Position numbers and translations under genes: made by a program
Shown here: one piece after another, positions 32,633-43,021 of the stretch
Layout of the letters: each line of letters begins with the position of its first letter
Numbering within the stretch: the first letter of the stretch is position 1
Notes under the pieces: model-generated
Database searches by the model: none
Told to the model about the DNA's origin: nothing
Seen by the model: the letters and a program-made list of their open reading frames with translations, nothing else
Assembly (NCBI RefSeq): GCF_010015585.1
Contig: NW_022985083.1
Coordinates: 1 to 44,512, forward strand
Length of the DNA: 44,512 nucleotides
Source of the DNA: Eremomyces bilateralis CBS 781.70
Taxonomy: Eukaryota; Ascomycota; Dothideomycetes; Eremomycetales; Eremomycetaceae
Direction of reading: 5' to 3'

Positions 32633-33766
32633 TCAGTGCTCCATGCGCTTCCCAATCTCGCTTCCCCAATTTTTCGCCCTCTCAAACCCATTGGCGTGCG
32701 ACTGATAATCCTCCATCGCCTGATACACCTCCTCCCGCGATGTGACGACGAACGGCCCGTATTGCACGATCGGCTGATCGAGCGGCATGCCTGCCACCAC
32801 GATGAACCTCGCCGTCTCGCCCTCCGCCGTGCTCGCCAGGATCTCATCTCCCTCCGGCTTGAACACCGCAATATCGAACTTCTTGACCTCCCTCCCCTCC
32901 GTATCCGCGCCGAACTTCGCCGCTCCGTCCATCAGATACACAAACGCCGTCCACCCATCCGGCACCTCCTGCTCGAACTTCGCGCCCGCCTGCATCTCCA
33001 CATCGAGGAACCACACTGGCGTATACGCCAACTCCTTCGCGCTCTCCGTCCCGTAACTCCGCCCACTAATCACCTTCACCTTCACCCTCCCCCCATCCGC
33101 CTCCACTCGCGGCACCTCCGCCGCTCTTAAATCGCGATACCGCGGCTCACACCCCTTCAATTCCTCCGGCAAATCCACCCACAGCTGCATCCCCTCATTC
33201 TCCTCCTTCGCCGGCATCTCCGCATGCACGATGCCCCTCCCCGCCGTCATGAACTGCAGATCCCCTGGCTCCAACCGCCCCCTGTTCCCCGCAAAGTCCT
33301 CGTGGTCGACACCACCGGAGATGAGGTAGGTGATGGTTTCTTGGCCGCGGTGCGGGTGATCGGGGAACCCGGCGTCGGCGGAGATGCGGAAGTGGTCGAG
33401 CATGAGGAACGGGGTGAGGTTGCGGAGGGAGGGGGTGCCAATGGTGCGGCGGACGCGGGCGCCGGCACCTTCGGGTTGGTCGCGGGAGGGGAGGATGCGG
33501 GAGAGGGTGCGGGGGGTGTGGGTGCATGTGTGGTTGGGGGGGATGACGGGGAAGCCGACGAAGGGGGCGGAGGGGGTGGGTTTGGATGTCATGGTGGAGG
33601 GGTTGATGATTTTGATAAGGTTTGGTTTGGGAAGGTTGCGGAATGCGGAGAGGAAATTGATACCCAGTTGGGCGGCTTTCTTGGTTAGTGGAGCCGTGAT
33701 GGATGGATTGTAGATGGCGATTGCTATGATGCAGAAAAGGGTGGGCAAAAGCCGGCGAGAGAACAT
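32633..33766 (-). CDS. Pirin-family protein
   Basis: A single-exon frame of 377 residues starts at ATG 33766. The cupin metal-site pattern of pirins is present: H137 and H139 in FPDHPHRGQET, then H181 and E183 in GIVHAEMP. GTPSLRNLTPFLMLDHF and LEPGDLQFMTAGRG are also typical. Pirins bind iron and act as redox-sensing cofactors or quercetinase-like dioxygenases. The first 58 residues are hydrophobic and basic and come before a second ATG (MTSKPTPSAPF), so a targeting segment or an internal start are both possible. The coding strand switches from C-rich to G-rich near 33310. Confidence 0.9.
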   Translation of the reverse strand: MFSRRLLPTLFCIIAIAIYNPSITAPLTKKAAQLGINFLSAFRNLPKPNLIKIINPSTMTSKPTPSAPFVGFPVIPPNHTCTHTPRTLSRILPSRDQPEGAGARVRRTIGTPSLRNLTPFLMLDHFRISADAGFPDHPHRGQETITYLISGGVDHEDFAGNRGRLEPGDLQFMTAGRGIVHAEMPAKEENEGMQLWVDLPEELKGCEPRYRDLRAAEVPRVEADGGRVKVKVISGRSYGTESAKELAYTPVWFLDVEMQAGAKFEQEVPDGWTAFVYLMDGAAKFGADTEGREVKKFDIAVFKPEGDEILASTAEGETARFIVVAGMPLDQPIVQYGPFVVTSREEVYQAMEDYQSHANGFERAKNWGSEIGKRMEH

Positions 33767-33916
33767 GGAGTGGTTCTTATATAGACTCGGAGTCGATGGT
33801 GAGAAGGAAGAAAACTCTGCTCATTGTGATCATGTTGCAAACCCTACATTTAAGAAGCGATGCTTTGAAGCTGCTTACTATGTAACTAGATCAGTCATCA
33901 GATAATTGTTGATATC

Positions 33917-34118
33917 GCGGAATGGATTCCGCCCTGGCTGGAGCCAGACACTTAGTCACGGAATGTGATTCCACGGTGGCGCGGTTAGGGCACGCCGTTC
34001 TCATAAAGTCTTCATGAAATCTAACCCGATTTAGCCCTAGCGCTCATAAATGCTCTCATAAATACTAGCCCAATTAGGTATAGCATTACCCAAATGTGAG
34101 TGCCTGAGGCACTCACAT
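33917..34118. repeat. Cluster of short perfect hairpins, relative of the 4.7 kb repeat
   Basis: Four inverted repeats lie within 200 bases: GCGGAAT/ATTCCGC at 33917-33932, CTGGCT/AGCCAG at 33934-33947, GGAAT/ATTCC at 33960-33972, and a 12-base pair of arms ATGTGAGTGCCT/AGGCACTCACAT at 34094-34118 with a one-base loop. CCAATTAGGTATAGC at about 34070-34084 matches the repeat at 4.72 kb. No coding capacity is seen. Confidence 0.55.
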
Positions 34119-34972
34119 CGGTATTTGTGGATTCTACCCATTCGTAAAGCTCTCTCCAACTGTATATAGTCTTGTAATCAACATTTACATCACTTAAATA
34201 ACCAAACCATAGCAGGAATGGACGTGTATATACATAGCTTCAATCCTCAATTCTTCATAAAGAAGGCGGGTTACATGATGAGTCAGCAACGCACGGGCCC
34301 ATTACCGCCACCTTTTATGAGATTCCTCCGTAATTCATCATTTAATCCAGATGCGCTCATTTGGACTGCCCTAGGTAGAATCGCAGCAATTGGAATGACG
34401 AAATATCACGTGCCTTATATTATAAAATTGTGCCTTGGCAGGTCTTCAGGCAACAAAGGTGACAACTAAGACGATCTAATGCCGTCATGGTACACCAAAA
34501 ACCGGATGAACAACTCCTCGATTCCAACTAATGCAAATCGGCAATGATAGTAACCCTGAATCCATCCGGGGCAGCCGGGGATGTCGGGTCCCTTGGAGAT
34601 AATCTTCAGCCCTGCCCTGTTCTGTTTGGATGACCCTGGACTCCTGGAGAGGGTCTGATTTCACTGGGAAAACGCCAACGCCACGATTGGCCACCCTCAC
34701 TAATATCCAGGACCAGGATGGGATGAGTAAACTGGTGCTAAGCAACGAGGTCATCACCGTAAGGAACCCAGATTATTACTTGTTCGTCCCTACATACTCA
34801 CGATATGATATCTAATTTCTATTTTACTCCTTATTTGCCTTCACCTGGCGTATTCACGCCGTATAGGAAAGTGTCGCTTTTGGTTACAAGTTGTCAGTTG
34901 AGTCTTAATGTCAATTTGACGGATTAATACACCCGAGGATCCTGTACGGAGCGACCGACTCGAGTTTCCAAG
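34119..34972. other. Intergenic region with a weak small frame
   Basis: An 83-codon frame starts at ATG 34218 (MDVYIHSFNPQFFIKKAG) and ends at 34469, without a recognised domain. The 170 bases before 34973 would contain the promoter of the DUF2985 gene. Confidence 0.4.
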
Positions 34973-37330
34973 ATGAATCCTACACATCAGGTCAACTCTG
35001 ACCCCAACCACCCGGACGAAGTGCAGACCACGACCTTTTCTCCCTCAACCACGACAACTACCGGCCCTGATGGGACTGTCACCCAGATATACCATGACGA
35101 CCCGACATCTACGACGTCGCCGTCACGCAACACCCCATCGCAGCATGTCTCACCCATGCCGTCTGCTCAGCAGACCCCTCCGCAAGTCGACTCCCACGCC
35201 CTGCGACCACCTCCTCACTCTCGCGATTTCGCCACCGTTCCTCAGTCGAATCTCCTTCAACCCGAACCCGCTCGTCCACAGCGAAGTCGCCGACCAAGTA
35301 TCCGAATCCGACGCATGGAATCCGGAGCAAGCTTGAACCGACAGCCTTCCAACACCGCACAGACGCCGGCTCAATCGGTTGCGCAACTGGAGCACATACC
35401 CAGCGATGGAAGCGGCGGTCGAATAAGAAGTCGGTCGGAGCCACAGCGGCCGTCGATGGAGCTAATTGGGGGTCCTCGGAACATTGCGCCTGCGATGGAG
35501 TGCCTGCGCGAAGAAGAACCACATACCTCGCAGCCTCATCCTGCCTATGTGCCCGAGTATGGGATACATCGAACGCAGACGGCCCCCGATTTTCAGGACG
35601 ATTGGGCACAACGGGAGGGAATCCCGCCTGAGAATCTCCATGCCGCTCGCCATGCAAATCAACATTGGGGGGGTATTCGGAGCGCGACGCGAGGGTTTTT
35701 CGGGGGGTTCAATCGGAGACCACAGGTTGATTACCCGGATAATGCGGTAAATGAGAATAGTGTGCAACTTGGCGAGTATGGGCCCGAGATCGTCGATTAC
35801 CTTGACGTTGTTGGTATGAGCACGGTTCGAAATCCCTGATCATACCCAAGATTAACTAAACATTCAGATCCGGAGGTGTCCACCTTGACCACGCTTACAA
35901 ACGTGCAAAACTCCCTTTTCGTTCCCGATTTGGGTGGCTGGCTTAATCGAAGACCAACATATACCGTCACTCGGCCGGCCCCGGGGCCTCCTTACCAGGA
36001 ACCAGAACCCGAGGGTCTACCGACAATATCGACAGAAGATATCTCAAAAATGACAACCGCCGAACGGACACAGACCCGCGATACCATCAGCTCGACACTC
36101 ACGGACTCGCGGTATGCTGTCCTTCCCCACGGCATGTCGCTCGACGGCTGGGGTCCTGGCGAGAAGGAGGAACTGAACGACCACGTGAGACACATGCTGC
36201 ATTCACGACGATCAAGACTCAAGCGGTCGATGAAAGGATTCGGCCAATATGTTAAACGGCCACTGGGGTTCCTCGTCACGCTGTATGCGACGCTCATCAC
36301 CCTCTTTGGACTCGCATGGGTGCTCTTCTTAATCGGTTGGATCTACCTTGGCGATCGCCAACTCTACGTCGTCCACATCATCGACAGCGTGCTCGTCGCG
36401 CTCTTCGCCGTAGTCGGCGATGGCCTCGCGCCCTTCCGCGCCGTCGACACTTACCACATGATCTTCATCGCCAAATACGGCCACAAAACATGGGAGCTAC
36501 GGAACAAGCGCGGGCTCCCCGAGCTTAAAAACAAAAACGATTTCCCCACCCGGCAGATCGGCGAGCCGAAGCCCGAACCCAAACCCATCGACCCGAACGA
36601 CGATGCCGCTATCGCCGACCAGAAGTTCAAGGAGCAACGCCACTGCGACGAGCGTGAGAAGCCCGTCGAGGAAGCCGAATCCACGCCGCGCCGCGACTCT
36701 GACACCGACGTCGAAAACGACGCGGCGTCCATTAAAACCGACCTGTCGTCGTGGGAATACACAGTGCTCACACCTAAAGAACAGCAGCGGCTCTCACACC
36801 ACCAGAAAAAGTTCGCGCGCTCCCACACGTTCTACAAGCCGCACGAAACACCCACGCACTACGCGTTCCCGCTCCGCTACCTCATCGCAATCGTCGTCCT
36901 TCTCGACTGCCACTCCCTCCTCCAAATCTCGCTCGGCGCCTGCACGTGGGGGATCTACTACAAAGTGCGGCCGGTCGCGATCACCACGGTGATCCTCTGC
37001 TTCAGCATCGCGTGCAACATCACGGCGGGGGTGCTGATCTCCATAGGGGATCGGAAAACGCGGAAGAAGGACGTGCGGGAGCTACTGAAGCGGCAGAAGT
37101 TGACGGGGGAGGCGGTGAAGGTGATTGAGAAGAAGAAGGAAAAGGAGAGGAGGAGGGGGGAGAGTATGGATGTGGAGAGGCGGGGAAAGAGTTTGGATTT
37201 TGGGAGAAGGGGGAAGAGTGTGGAGGTAGGGAGGAGGGGCAAGAGTATGGATGTGCGGAGGAAGGGGGAGATGAGTTGGGACGTTGAAAAAAGCGATGGG
37301 GAGAGGGTGGGTGCTTATGAGGGAACATGA
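34973..37330 (+). CDS. DUF2985 integral membrane protein, two exons
   Basis: Exons are 34973-35813 and 35868-37330. The 54-base intron is GT-AG and the frame closes at 767 residues. The first 300 residues are disordered and rich in serine, proline and arginine. The family core begins at HVRHMLHSRRSRLKRSMKGFGQYVKRPLGF. Membrane helices follow: TLYATLITLFGLAWVLFLIGW, IIDSVLVALFAVVGDGL, then after an acidic loop YLIAIVVLLDCHSLLQISLG and VAITTVILCFSIACNITAGVL. This is the DUF2985 layout, a fungal membrane family of unknown function. The C-terminus bears a run of nine-residue repeats. The coding strand is C-rich to about 36980 and G-rich after it. Confidence 0.88.
37148..37275 (+). repeat. 27-base tandem repeats in the DUF2985 C-terminus
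   Basis: The codons spell successive nine-residue units of the form RRGKS-x-D/E-x-x: RRGESMDVE, RRGKSLDFG, RRGKSVEVG, RRGKSMDVR, then a diverged unit. The units are basic-serine motifs and could serve as kinase sites. The copy number is likely to vary between strains. Confidence 0.75.
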
Positions 37331-37930
37331 TGGAAATGGTTTGGGAAAGTTTGAGATGATTCGTACAGATGGTCTGGTATTTAGCGTGATTGGATACCAT
37401 TTGTAGATAAGACTGAGCGGGCTAGGTAACATATGTCTGAGAATCTCCTGGAACCATACGGTCCCGGTCCTGGTCGTTCGCCCCCTAAGCACCGTGATGA
37501 AGCTCATCTTTCAGTTCTCCTTCTCATCAAATGTGTGTCGGGGGAATCCTGCCCTCTTTCTGTCAAGAAATCTACAAGGTCCTAATCCTCTGTCGCGGAG
37601 ATGACCCAACTATGCCAGCAGCGATTGACACCTGCAGGCTGTATGGGCACGTACCTACTTGTTTCCGCCTCAAAAGTTTCATTTGATTCATAGCAGTTTT
37701 GTCCAGCTCAATGTTCATGTTATTTATTCCTCGGAGTTCGGTTTCTTCCACCGGGTTTCCCGCCCACAGTTGTTCGCGTTGGCCCTAACAAGTAACAACA
37801 GACATCCAGCGATTGACTACTCCTCTCCAGCTTCCCCCTCCCAAAAGACTAAGTGCGGACCTCTTGCTATGGATGTGTTTCTCAGCCGAGCACCAAGTTT
37901 GTAATATCGCAAACGAGAGGGCTTGAAATC
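37331..37930. other. Intergenic region
   Basis: No gene is supported. The frame leading into 37931 is open back to a GTG at 37853 but has no ATG there. Confidence 0.45.
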
Positions 37931-38498
37931 ATGACGTGGAGAAAACCGGAAGTCGAGCTAAGAAATGAGAAACAGTCAGTTCTGGAGGAAGTGAATCGAA
38001 CTCAACAGGCGTGCAGCGACCTGGGGGCACAACTAGAGCTAGAGATCGAGAAACCATCTTCGATTTCTTTGGGTACCGGTGTAATAGCTAAGACCGAGTC
38101 AACTGGGCTTGGTACGTACCCTTTCCGGCCCAGGCTTTGAGACGATTAATCTAATATCTAGCGAACTAGTTCGCGTCGTTGGAAGGGAAAGTGTTCCACC
38201 CTCCTATCTCACTCCCAGAATAGAGAGCACATTCTCAAGCAGCTCGCGGAGGCATCAGGCCGGTTGGAAAAACCATCTAGTTTGCAATTTCATTGCGATT
38301 CTCCATGGCGTATTCCATGCCGCGGTATGGAATGACATCTTCCCTTATGTATTCGGAACGTGGCCTCGAAGGGTTTCTCTCTGTCTGGTCGCTGTTTGGG
38401 CAGCCGTTGGCACGATGGTTTTACTCGCCGGTCGCTTGCCTAATACGGGCAGTAACAAGACAGAGGACGTGGAGGCTTCTTTGCAGCAGCTGGAATAG
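37931..38498 (+). CDS. Small protein with coiled coil and two membrane helices
   Basis: Exons are 37931-38115 and 38162-38498. The intron (GTACCC...ATCTAG, 46 bases) keeps phase and gives 173 residues. The N-terminal third is a charged helix (WRKPEVELRNEKQSVLEEVNR). Two hydrophobic stretches follow: HLVCNFIAILHGVFHAAVW and SLCLVAVWAAVGTMVLLAG, with a basic turn between. No family is recognised. The layout suggests a membrane-anchored coiled coil; expression is unproven. Confidence 0.5.
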
Positions 38499-38820
38499 GA
38501 TGGCAACCAGGCGTCTACGTGTTCGGTATCGTAGTCTCAACTTTCTCCTCTAAGGGGGTATAAACAAATAATACAGTGATTCCCGGCCGTCTCATCACTC
38601 CGTGGGTGGAGTCCTGATAAGACTGATATATTAGGGGCATGGATGGCAGTCCCATATGGGGTTGCTCGACAATTTCGTTTCAGTAGAAGCATTCCTCAGT
38701 TTTAAGAAACTACCAGCCGCGGCGTACAGGAATCCACAGTGGAGCCAATATATTGCACACACTATGGTACATATCTACTTATGAGAAATATCCTCCTCCT
38801 CACCTGCGTCATGTCTTATG
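38499..38820. other. Intergenic region between convergent genes
   Basis: No gene is seen between the small membrane protein and the P450 stop. Confidence 0.45.
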
Positions 38821-40733
38821 CTAACCACTGGTCGTGCCGTCCCGTTCGACTAGCGACAACTTCACATACAGTGGCGGCTTCATCCACAGGAAGTAGACCT
38901 TCTGCTGGTTCCACAGTTCGCTCTCTGGAAGCAGCGTGAGGTCGAAGTTCCAGATCATGCGGGCGAGGATCAGCTTCATCTCGAGATATGCAAGACTAGA
39001 AACGCGGTCAGATTCATTCGGAGGAGATTCACATTGGAAGTGGAAAACGCGGATTGGATGCAGACGTGACCAGAGAGCCCCTTGTTTGTTGGCGTCGTCC
39101 AGAAATAGCACTATGGAAACCAGAAAAACGACTTACTTTTGCCCGATACAGTTCCGCGGCCCATAGCTAAACGGCTGCAGTACATCGAAGCGATCGTCTT
39201 TATATTTCTCATCCCCGAGAAACCGCTCCGGTACAAAATCGTCCGGGTCCCGGAAATTTCGGTCGGAGTGGTATGCGGCCCTGTCGACCAGTCATGTCAG
39301 TTAGACGAAGCCATGGAAAAGAAAGGAAGAGCGGATGGGAACCAAAGGGGATTCAGAACGCACCAGGGCGCGACGCTGACCAGAGTGCCGCCCGGAACCC
39401 ATTGCCCTTCGATATAATCGCCGGCGCCTGGGACGACTCGCTGCATCGACGTCGGAACCGGCGGATAGATGCGCAGCGCCTCGTCCAAGACCGCGAGCAG
39501 ATATCGGCACTTATTAACACGGTCATATCCGATCTCCTTCTCCTCCTTAAACGTCCCGCGAATCTCTTCGACCAGCCGCCGATACGCACGCGGTGTCTTT
39601 AGCAGATAGTAAAAGCACCCTGTCAGTAACGTTGCGGTCGTCTCGCTACCGGCAACGATTAACACTTCCGAAGTCGCCTCCATCTCTTTAACCGACAGCC
39701 CATCCCCGTCTTTCATCGTCGCAATAATATGGCCCATGAAATCCGGCCGCTGCGTTTCCATCGCTATACGCTTCTGGACCTTAGCCGCCGTCAGCGCCCA
39801 ATGATAGTCCCGGCTCCTCCGCATCTTTGGGGGTATCAAGACGTTCATTAGGTCGAGAGCGCCTGGGATGAAGCGCAGCACCTGAACGTAGACGAAGGTT
39901 TTGAGGAAGTCGAATGTCAGCTGGATCCAGGGGTGCATCTGGACGTTTTCGAGGCAGCCGAAGGGCTCGCCGTACGCGAGGTCGCCGATCACGTCGAAAG
40001 TGATGAAGTTCATCCAGTCGGTCAGATTGGTGGATTTCTGGCCGACGCGATCTTTAAGGCGGTCAATAAGCAGGTCGACATAGCGTGTGATAAGCGGTTC
40101 CTGGCCACGGAGACTCTTCTCGCTGAACGACGGGTTCAGCAGACGTCGGATTTTCGAATGGATTGGGATGGTAGGCGCATTAATGATGCTCCACGCTCGT
40201 CCGGGCTGCGAGGCATATTGCACGGGATCCTGAGAGGGTCAGTCGGGGTCCCAGATATAAACTACAGCCACCATGGCGCATATATGGTGCTCACCTTCGG
40301 CATCTGGCTGTGCGTCTTACCGGGCCGGTGCCCGTATATCTCTCGCCAGGCACCTCCCGTGATGTAGCTCAACGCGTCCGGGCCAATGCGCACAACAGGT
40401 CCATACTTCCCGTGCAGCGCGGCGTAGTCAAACTGCTGGTCGCCATGGAGAGCCGCATACAGGTTTGGAAAGGGCGTCGCGCTTCGAAGCTTCGGACCGG
40501 GAAACTTTGCAAGGGGATGGAGGTACGCATTGTACACGAAGAGACCAATGTAGTAAAACAAGCCCTGCCATATCTCGTTACTAAAGAAGTGGAAGGACAG
40601 AAGGAATGATAATGCTTCTATTCATTGTCCAGAGTCGAACTGTTCACTGAAAGGACCTAATAGAACGTACCGTAGCAACCCCGACCAACACCAAACTGCT
40701 CGGCCGCGGAATGCGATCCAATAGTTCCGTCAT
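38821..40733 (-). CDS. Cytochrome P450, isotrichodermin C-15 hydroxylase-like (CYP65 type)
   Basis: Confident minus exons are 40617-40295, 40229-39364, 39280-39137 and 38995-38821, all with GT-AG introns in phase. A short first exon from ATG 40733 ([13 protein letters not shown]) is likely, but its donor near 40666-40670 is uncertain: the best GTACGT site is out of phase. After the anchor ([35 protein letters not shown]) come [11 protein letters not shown], the I-helix VAGSETTA, the K-helix EALR, PERF, and the haem loop [12 protein letters not shown]. This series marks the CYP65-like clan of fungal secondary metabolism. The length would be about 520 residues. The downstream methyltransferase lies on the same strand 718 bases upstream of the start. 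Confidence 0.88.
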
Positions 40734-41450
40734 TTTACTCCCATCATCAAGATGAATCCGCTCTGATGAGCTGCTAAGAAATCCAACAGTCTTTTGGAAT
40801 ACGTACATGTACGGAATACTACTTCTCTTATTAATCTTCTGTAGTCCGTACGTACCCTGCCCCGCCTCCCAAGCATCCTGCTTAGCAGCATTTCCTTGGA
40901 CGTCCTCAACGAATGGTTGGCTTCCAAGAGAATACTAGCAATGAGCACCACATGTCGCACTAGGTGTGCTCGGTTACCTGGATATGACCCCATCCGAGAC
41001 TTAGCGTAGATTTTGCAAGCCTACCATTTGGCCGCAAGCTTCGTTCCCCATGCGGCGAACCGTACCCGAATTAACTACAGCATGACCCTGACTCGACTTT
41101 GAGTCTGTGGAGTGTGAATGCGCCATGCAGTGAATCAGTTCAATTCTACTTTCGGATCGCAGTGTGTCAATTAGCCAAATCGGAACATTATGGACATGAA
41201 TCCTAGCTTAGCGCCGAGACCAACCAATCAATGTATATACGAAACAGGTACGGAAAGGGAGATAGCCCTAATATGAATCAGGAAACGAAAAGGGGGAAAG
41301 GACTGGCTGGAGAAGTCGGGATAGGAAATGAGGCCGTCCATGAATCAACAATCACAGATCTTCTATGGCAGTTTCTTCAGTCCCTTCAGCGGCCAAGGAG
41401 ATAGGCAGTTTTGATATCCAATAAGACCGTAACACTAACCCAGGGTTCTT
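40734..41450. promoter_or_regulatory. P450 upstream region and methyltransferase 3' end
   Basis: 717 bases separate the P450 start from the methyltransferase stop. CGTACATGTACG (40802-40813) is a perfect 12-base palindrome about 70 bases upstream of the P450 start. Otherwise nothing is recognised. Confidence 0.5.
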
Positions 41451-42509
41451 CTACTCCGGCTTCTTGCCATGGACAAAGTAGAACAGGCTGTAGAAGTGAT
41501 TTTTGGGATCCCGAAGCTCTGCGATGACCTTTGCAACGAAGACCTTGCATTCCAATTCGGTCCAGCCGAGCCCTTTGCCGATGAAACCAAGGGTGTATGG
41601 CTCGACGCCAGAAATGCAGTTCTCGCCCTGAAAGCGGCCAATCTCCTTGAGCCTTTTGCTCTTTGACCAGACGCCGATGGGAACCTACCCGGATTAGCTG
41701 AATGTGTAGGAGATAGCAGGAGAGAGATGACAAAAATTCCATGACATAACGCGTACCTTCATCATCTCACACGTAACGTCGACGAAGCCGGCGTTGATCA
41801 TGCGGTCCTTGATGAGGTGGGCACAGCTCACCTCCCTCCCAAATTGTCTAGCAGCGTCGTTACATAGGCGGACGAACTCCATAGTACTAACCGCGCGCTC
41901 GACCGTGTCGTCGTCGGACTGTGCCTGCGCCTCGGCCTCATGAAACTCCAGCCACCCGCCAGGCTTGAGGTTGTTGAAGGACTGACGGATGAGTCTGTCC
42001 CAGTCCCCGATGGCACCGCTGAGGCCGCGGCCGTGGATCAGGTCGAAGGCCTCATCAGCCGGATAGACCCAGTCGCTCTCCGCATCGTCGACGTAGAACC
42101 TTACGTTGGGCGGGATCCAGGTAGGCTGGATAGGGCTGAGGTCGGTACCGATCACCTGGGCGTTGGGGTACTCATCGCCGACGTCAATCGCCCAGATGCC
42201 GGTGCCAGTGCCAATGTCTAGCACGCGCTTGTTCTCGGGGTCAATAGGCGCCTGAAAGAGCTTGCCACCGAGAAGCAGACGGAACAGATGGTGACCTAGG
42301 TCGAGGCGATCCTGCTCCTCTGGATCGTTGGGTAGCACGTACTGGCCCTTGCGATAAGCGTGGTAGCGGCGGCCGTTCTCGTAGACGTAGTCGATTACGG
42401 AGGAGGCGAGCGAGGCACTAGCAGTCGAGGTGCCGTCCTCGAAGGCAGAGTCGCTAACGAAGGATCCAGCATTACTATCCACTTCGATTGCGGGAAGAGT
42501 ATCGGCCAT
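41451..42509 (-). CDS. LaeA-like SAM-dependent methyltransferase, two exons
   Basis: Exons on the minus strand are 42509-41757 and 41684-41451. The 72-base intron is GT-AG and the frame closes at 328 residues. ENGRRYHAYRKGQYVLPND leads to EEQDRLDLGHH, then SAM motif I VLDIGTGTGIW at residues 96-106, GTDLSPIQPTWIPPNV, and LKPGGWLEFHE. The C-terminus ends KNHFYSLFYFVHGKKPE, as in many fungal TAM methyltransferases. The frame is open far upstream of ATG 42509, but the upstream part is low in family similarity. It resembles the methyltransferase at 8.3 kb in motif order, yet has one intron instead of seven. Confidence 0.88.
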
Positions 42510-42777
42510 TGCTAAAATGCTAAGGCGGAGCGAGCCGTGAAGAGATGGGCGGTGTGGAGACTGTGGGTTACTTGACTGGGAGGGGGGTTGTGGGGACTTT
42601 TTATAGTGTTCAACGCTAACATTGTTCGTTACCGGCAGTATGGTTCTATGGTGCCATAGTGCAGTGCACAGACAGCCAAGTATGTTCAAGTACGGAATAG
42701 GGAGATCTATATACGGTTTAGCCTGGCATATTACAGTAAGCAGGATCTCTAGCACGCGGACCGCCCGTGACGGGGGC
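42510..42777. promoter_or_regulatory. Upstream region of the second methyltransferase
   Basis: The stretch ends at the edge of the pogo relic. CTATGGTGCCATAG at 42645-42658 is a perfect palindrome. No gene is seen. Confidence 0.4.
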
Positions 42778-42975
42778 GGCTACTACTCGTGGCGGAGGCC
42801 CTGGTAGGGGGGGAGTATTAAGCATAGGGAGGGGGTTGCCAAAATTGGCGATTGGGGGGCTAACGGGTGTGGCGGTGCCCAAAATTGGCGGGGGGGATGC
42901 TAGAACTGGTGGAGAAAGACCTAACGTAGGCGGGGGTTGCCCAGCTGAGGCGGCCGTTAAGGCGCATGCAGCCGG
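42778..42975 (-). repeat. Degenerate GC-rich tandem repeat 3' of the pogo relic
   Basis: On the minus strand this reads as repeated PP-x-LG / PPV units (PPPTLGLSPPV, PPPILGTATPVSPP) in a frame different from the transposase tail. The 12-base palindrome GCCAAAATTGGC occurs at about 42838-42849, with a near copy at about 42880-42891. It may be the end of the transposon or a separate minisatellite. Confidence 0.45.
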
Positions 42976-43021
42976 GAGGGTCCCCGTCACAGGCGGTCGA
43001 TAGCCTCGAGACTCTGTTTCA

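Noticed and set aside
8286-42509. One complete secondary-metabolite cluster
   Set aside because: Tailoring enzymes are present but there is no backbone synthase, and housekeeping-type genes and transposons lie between them.
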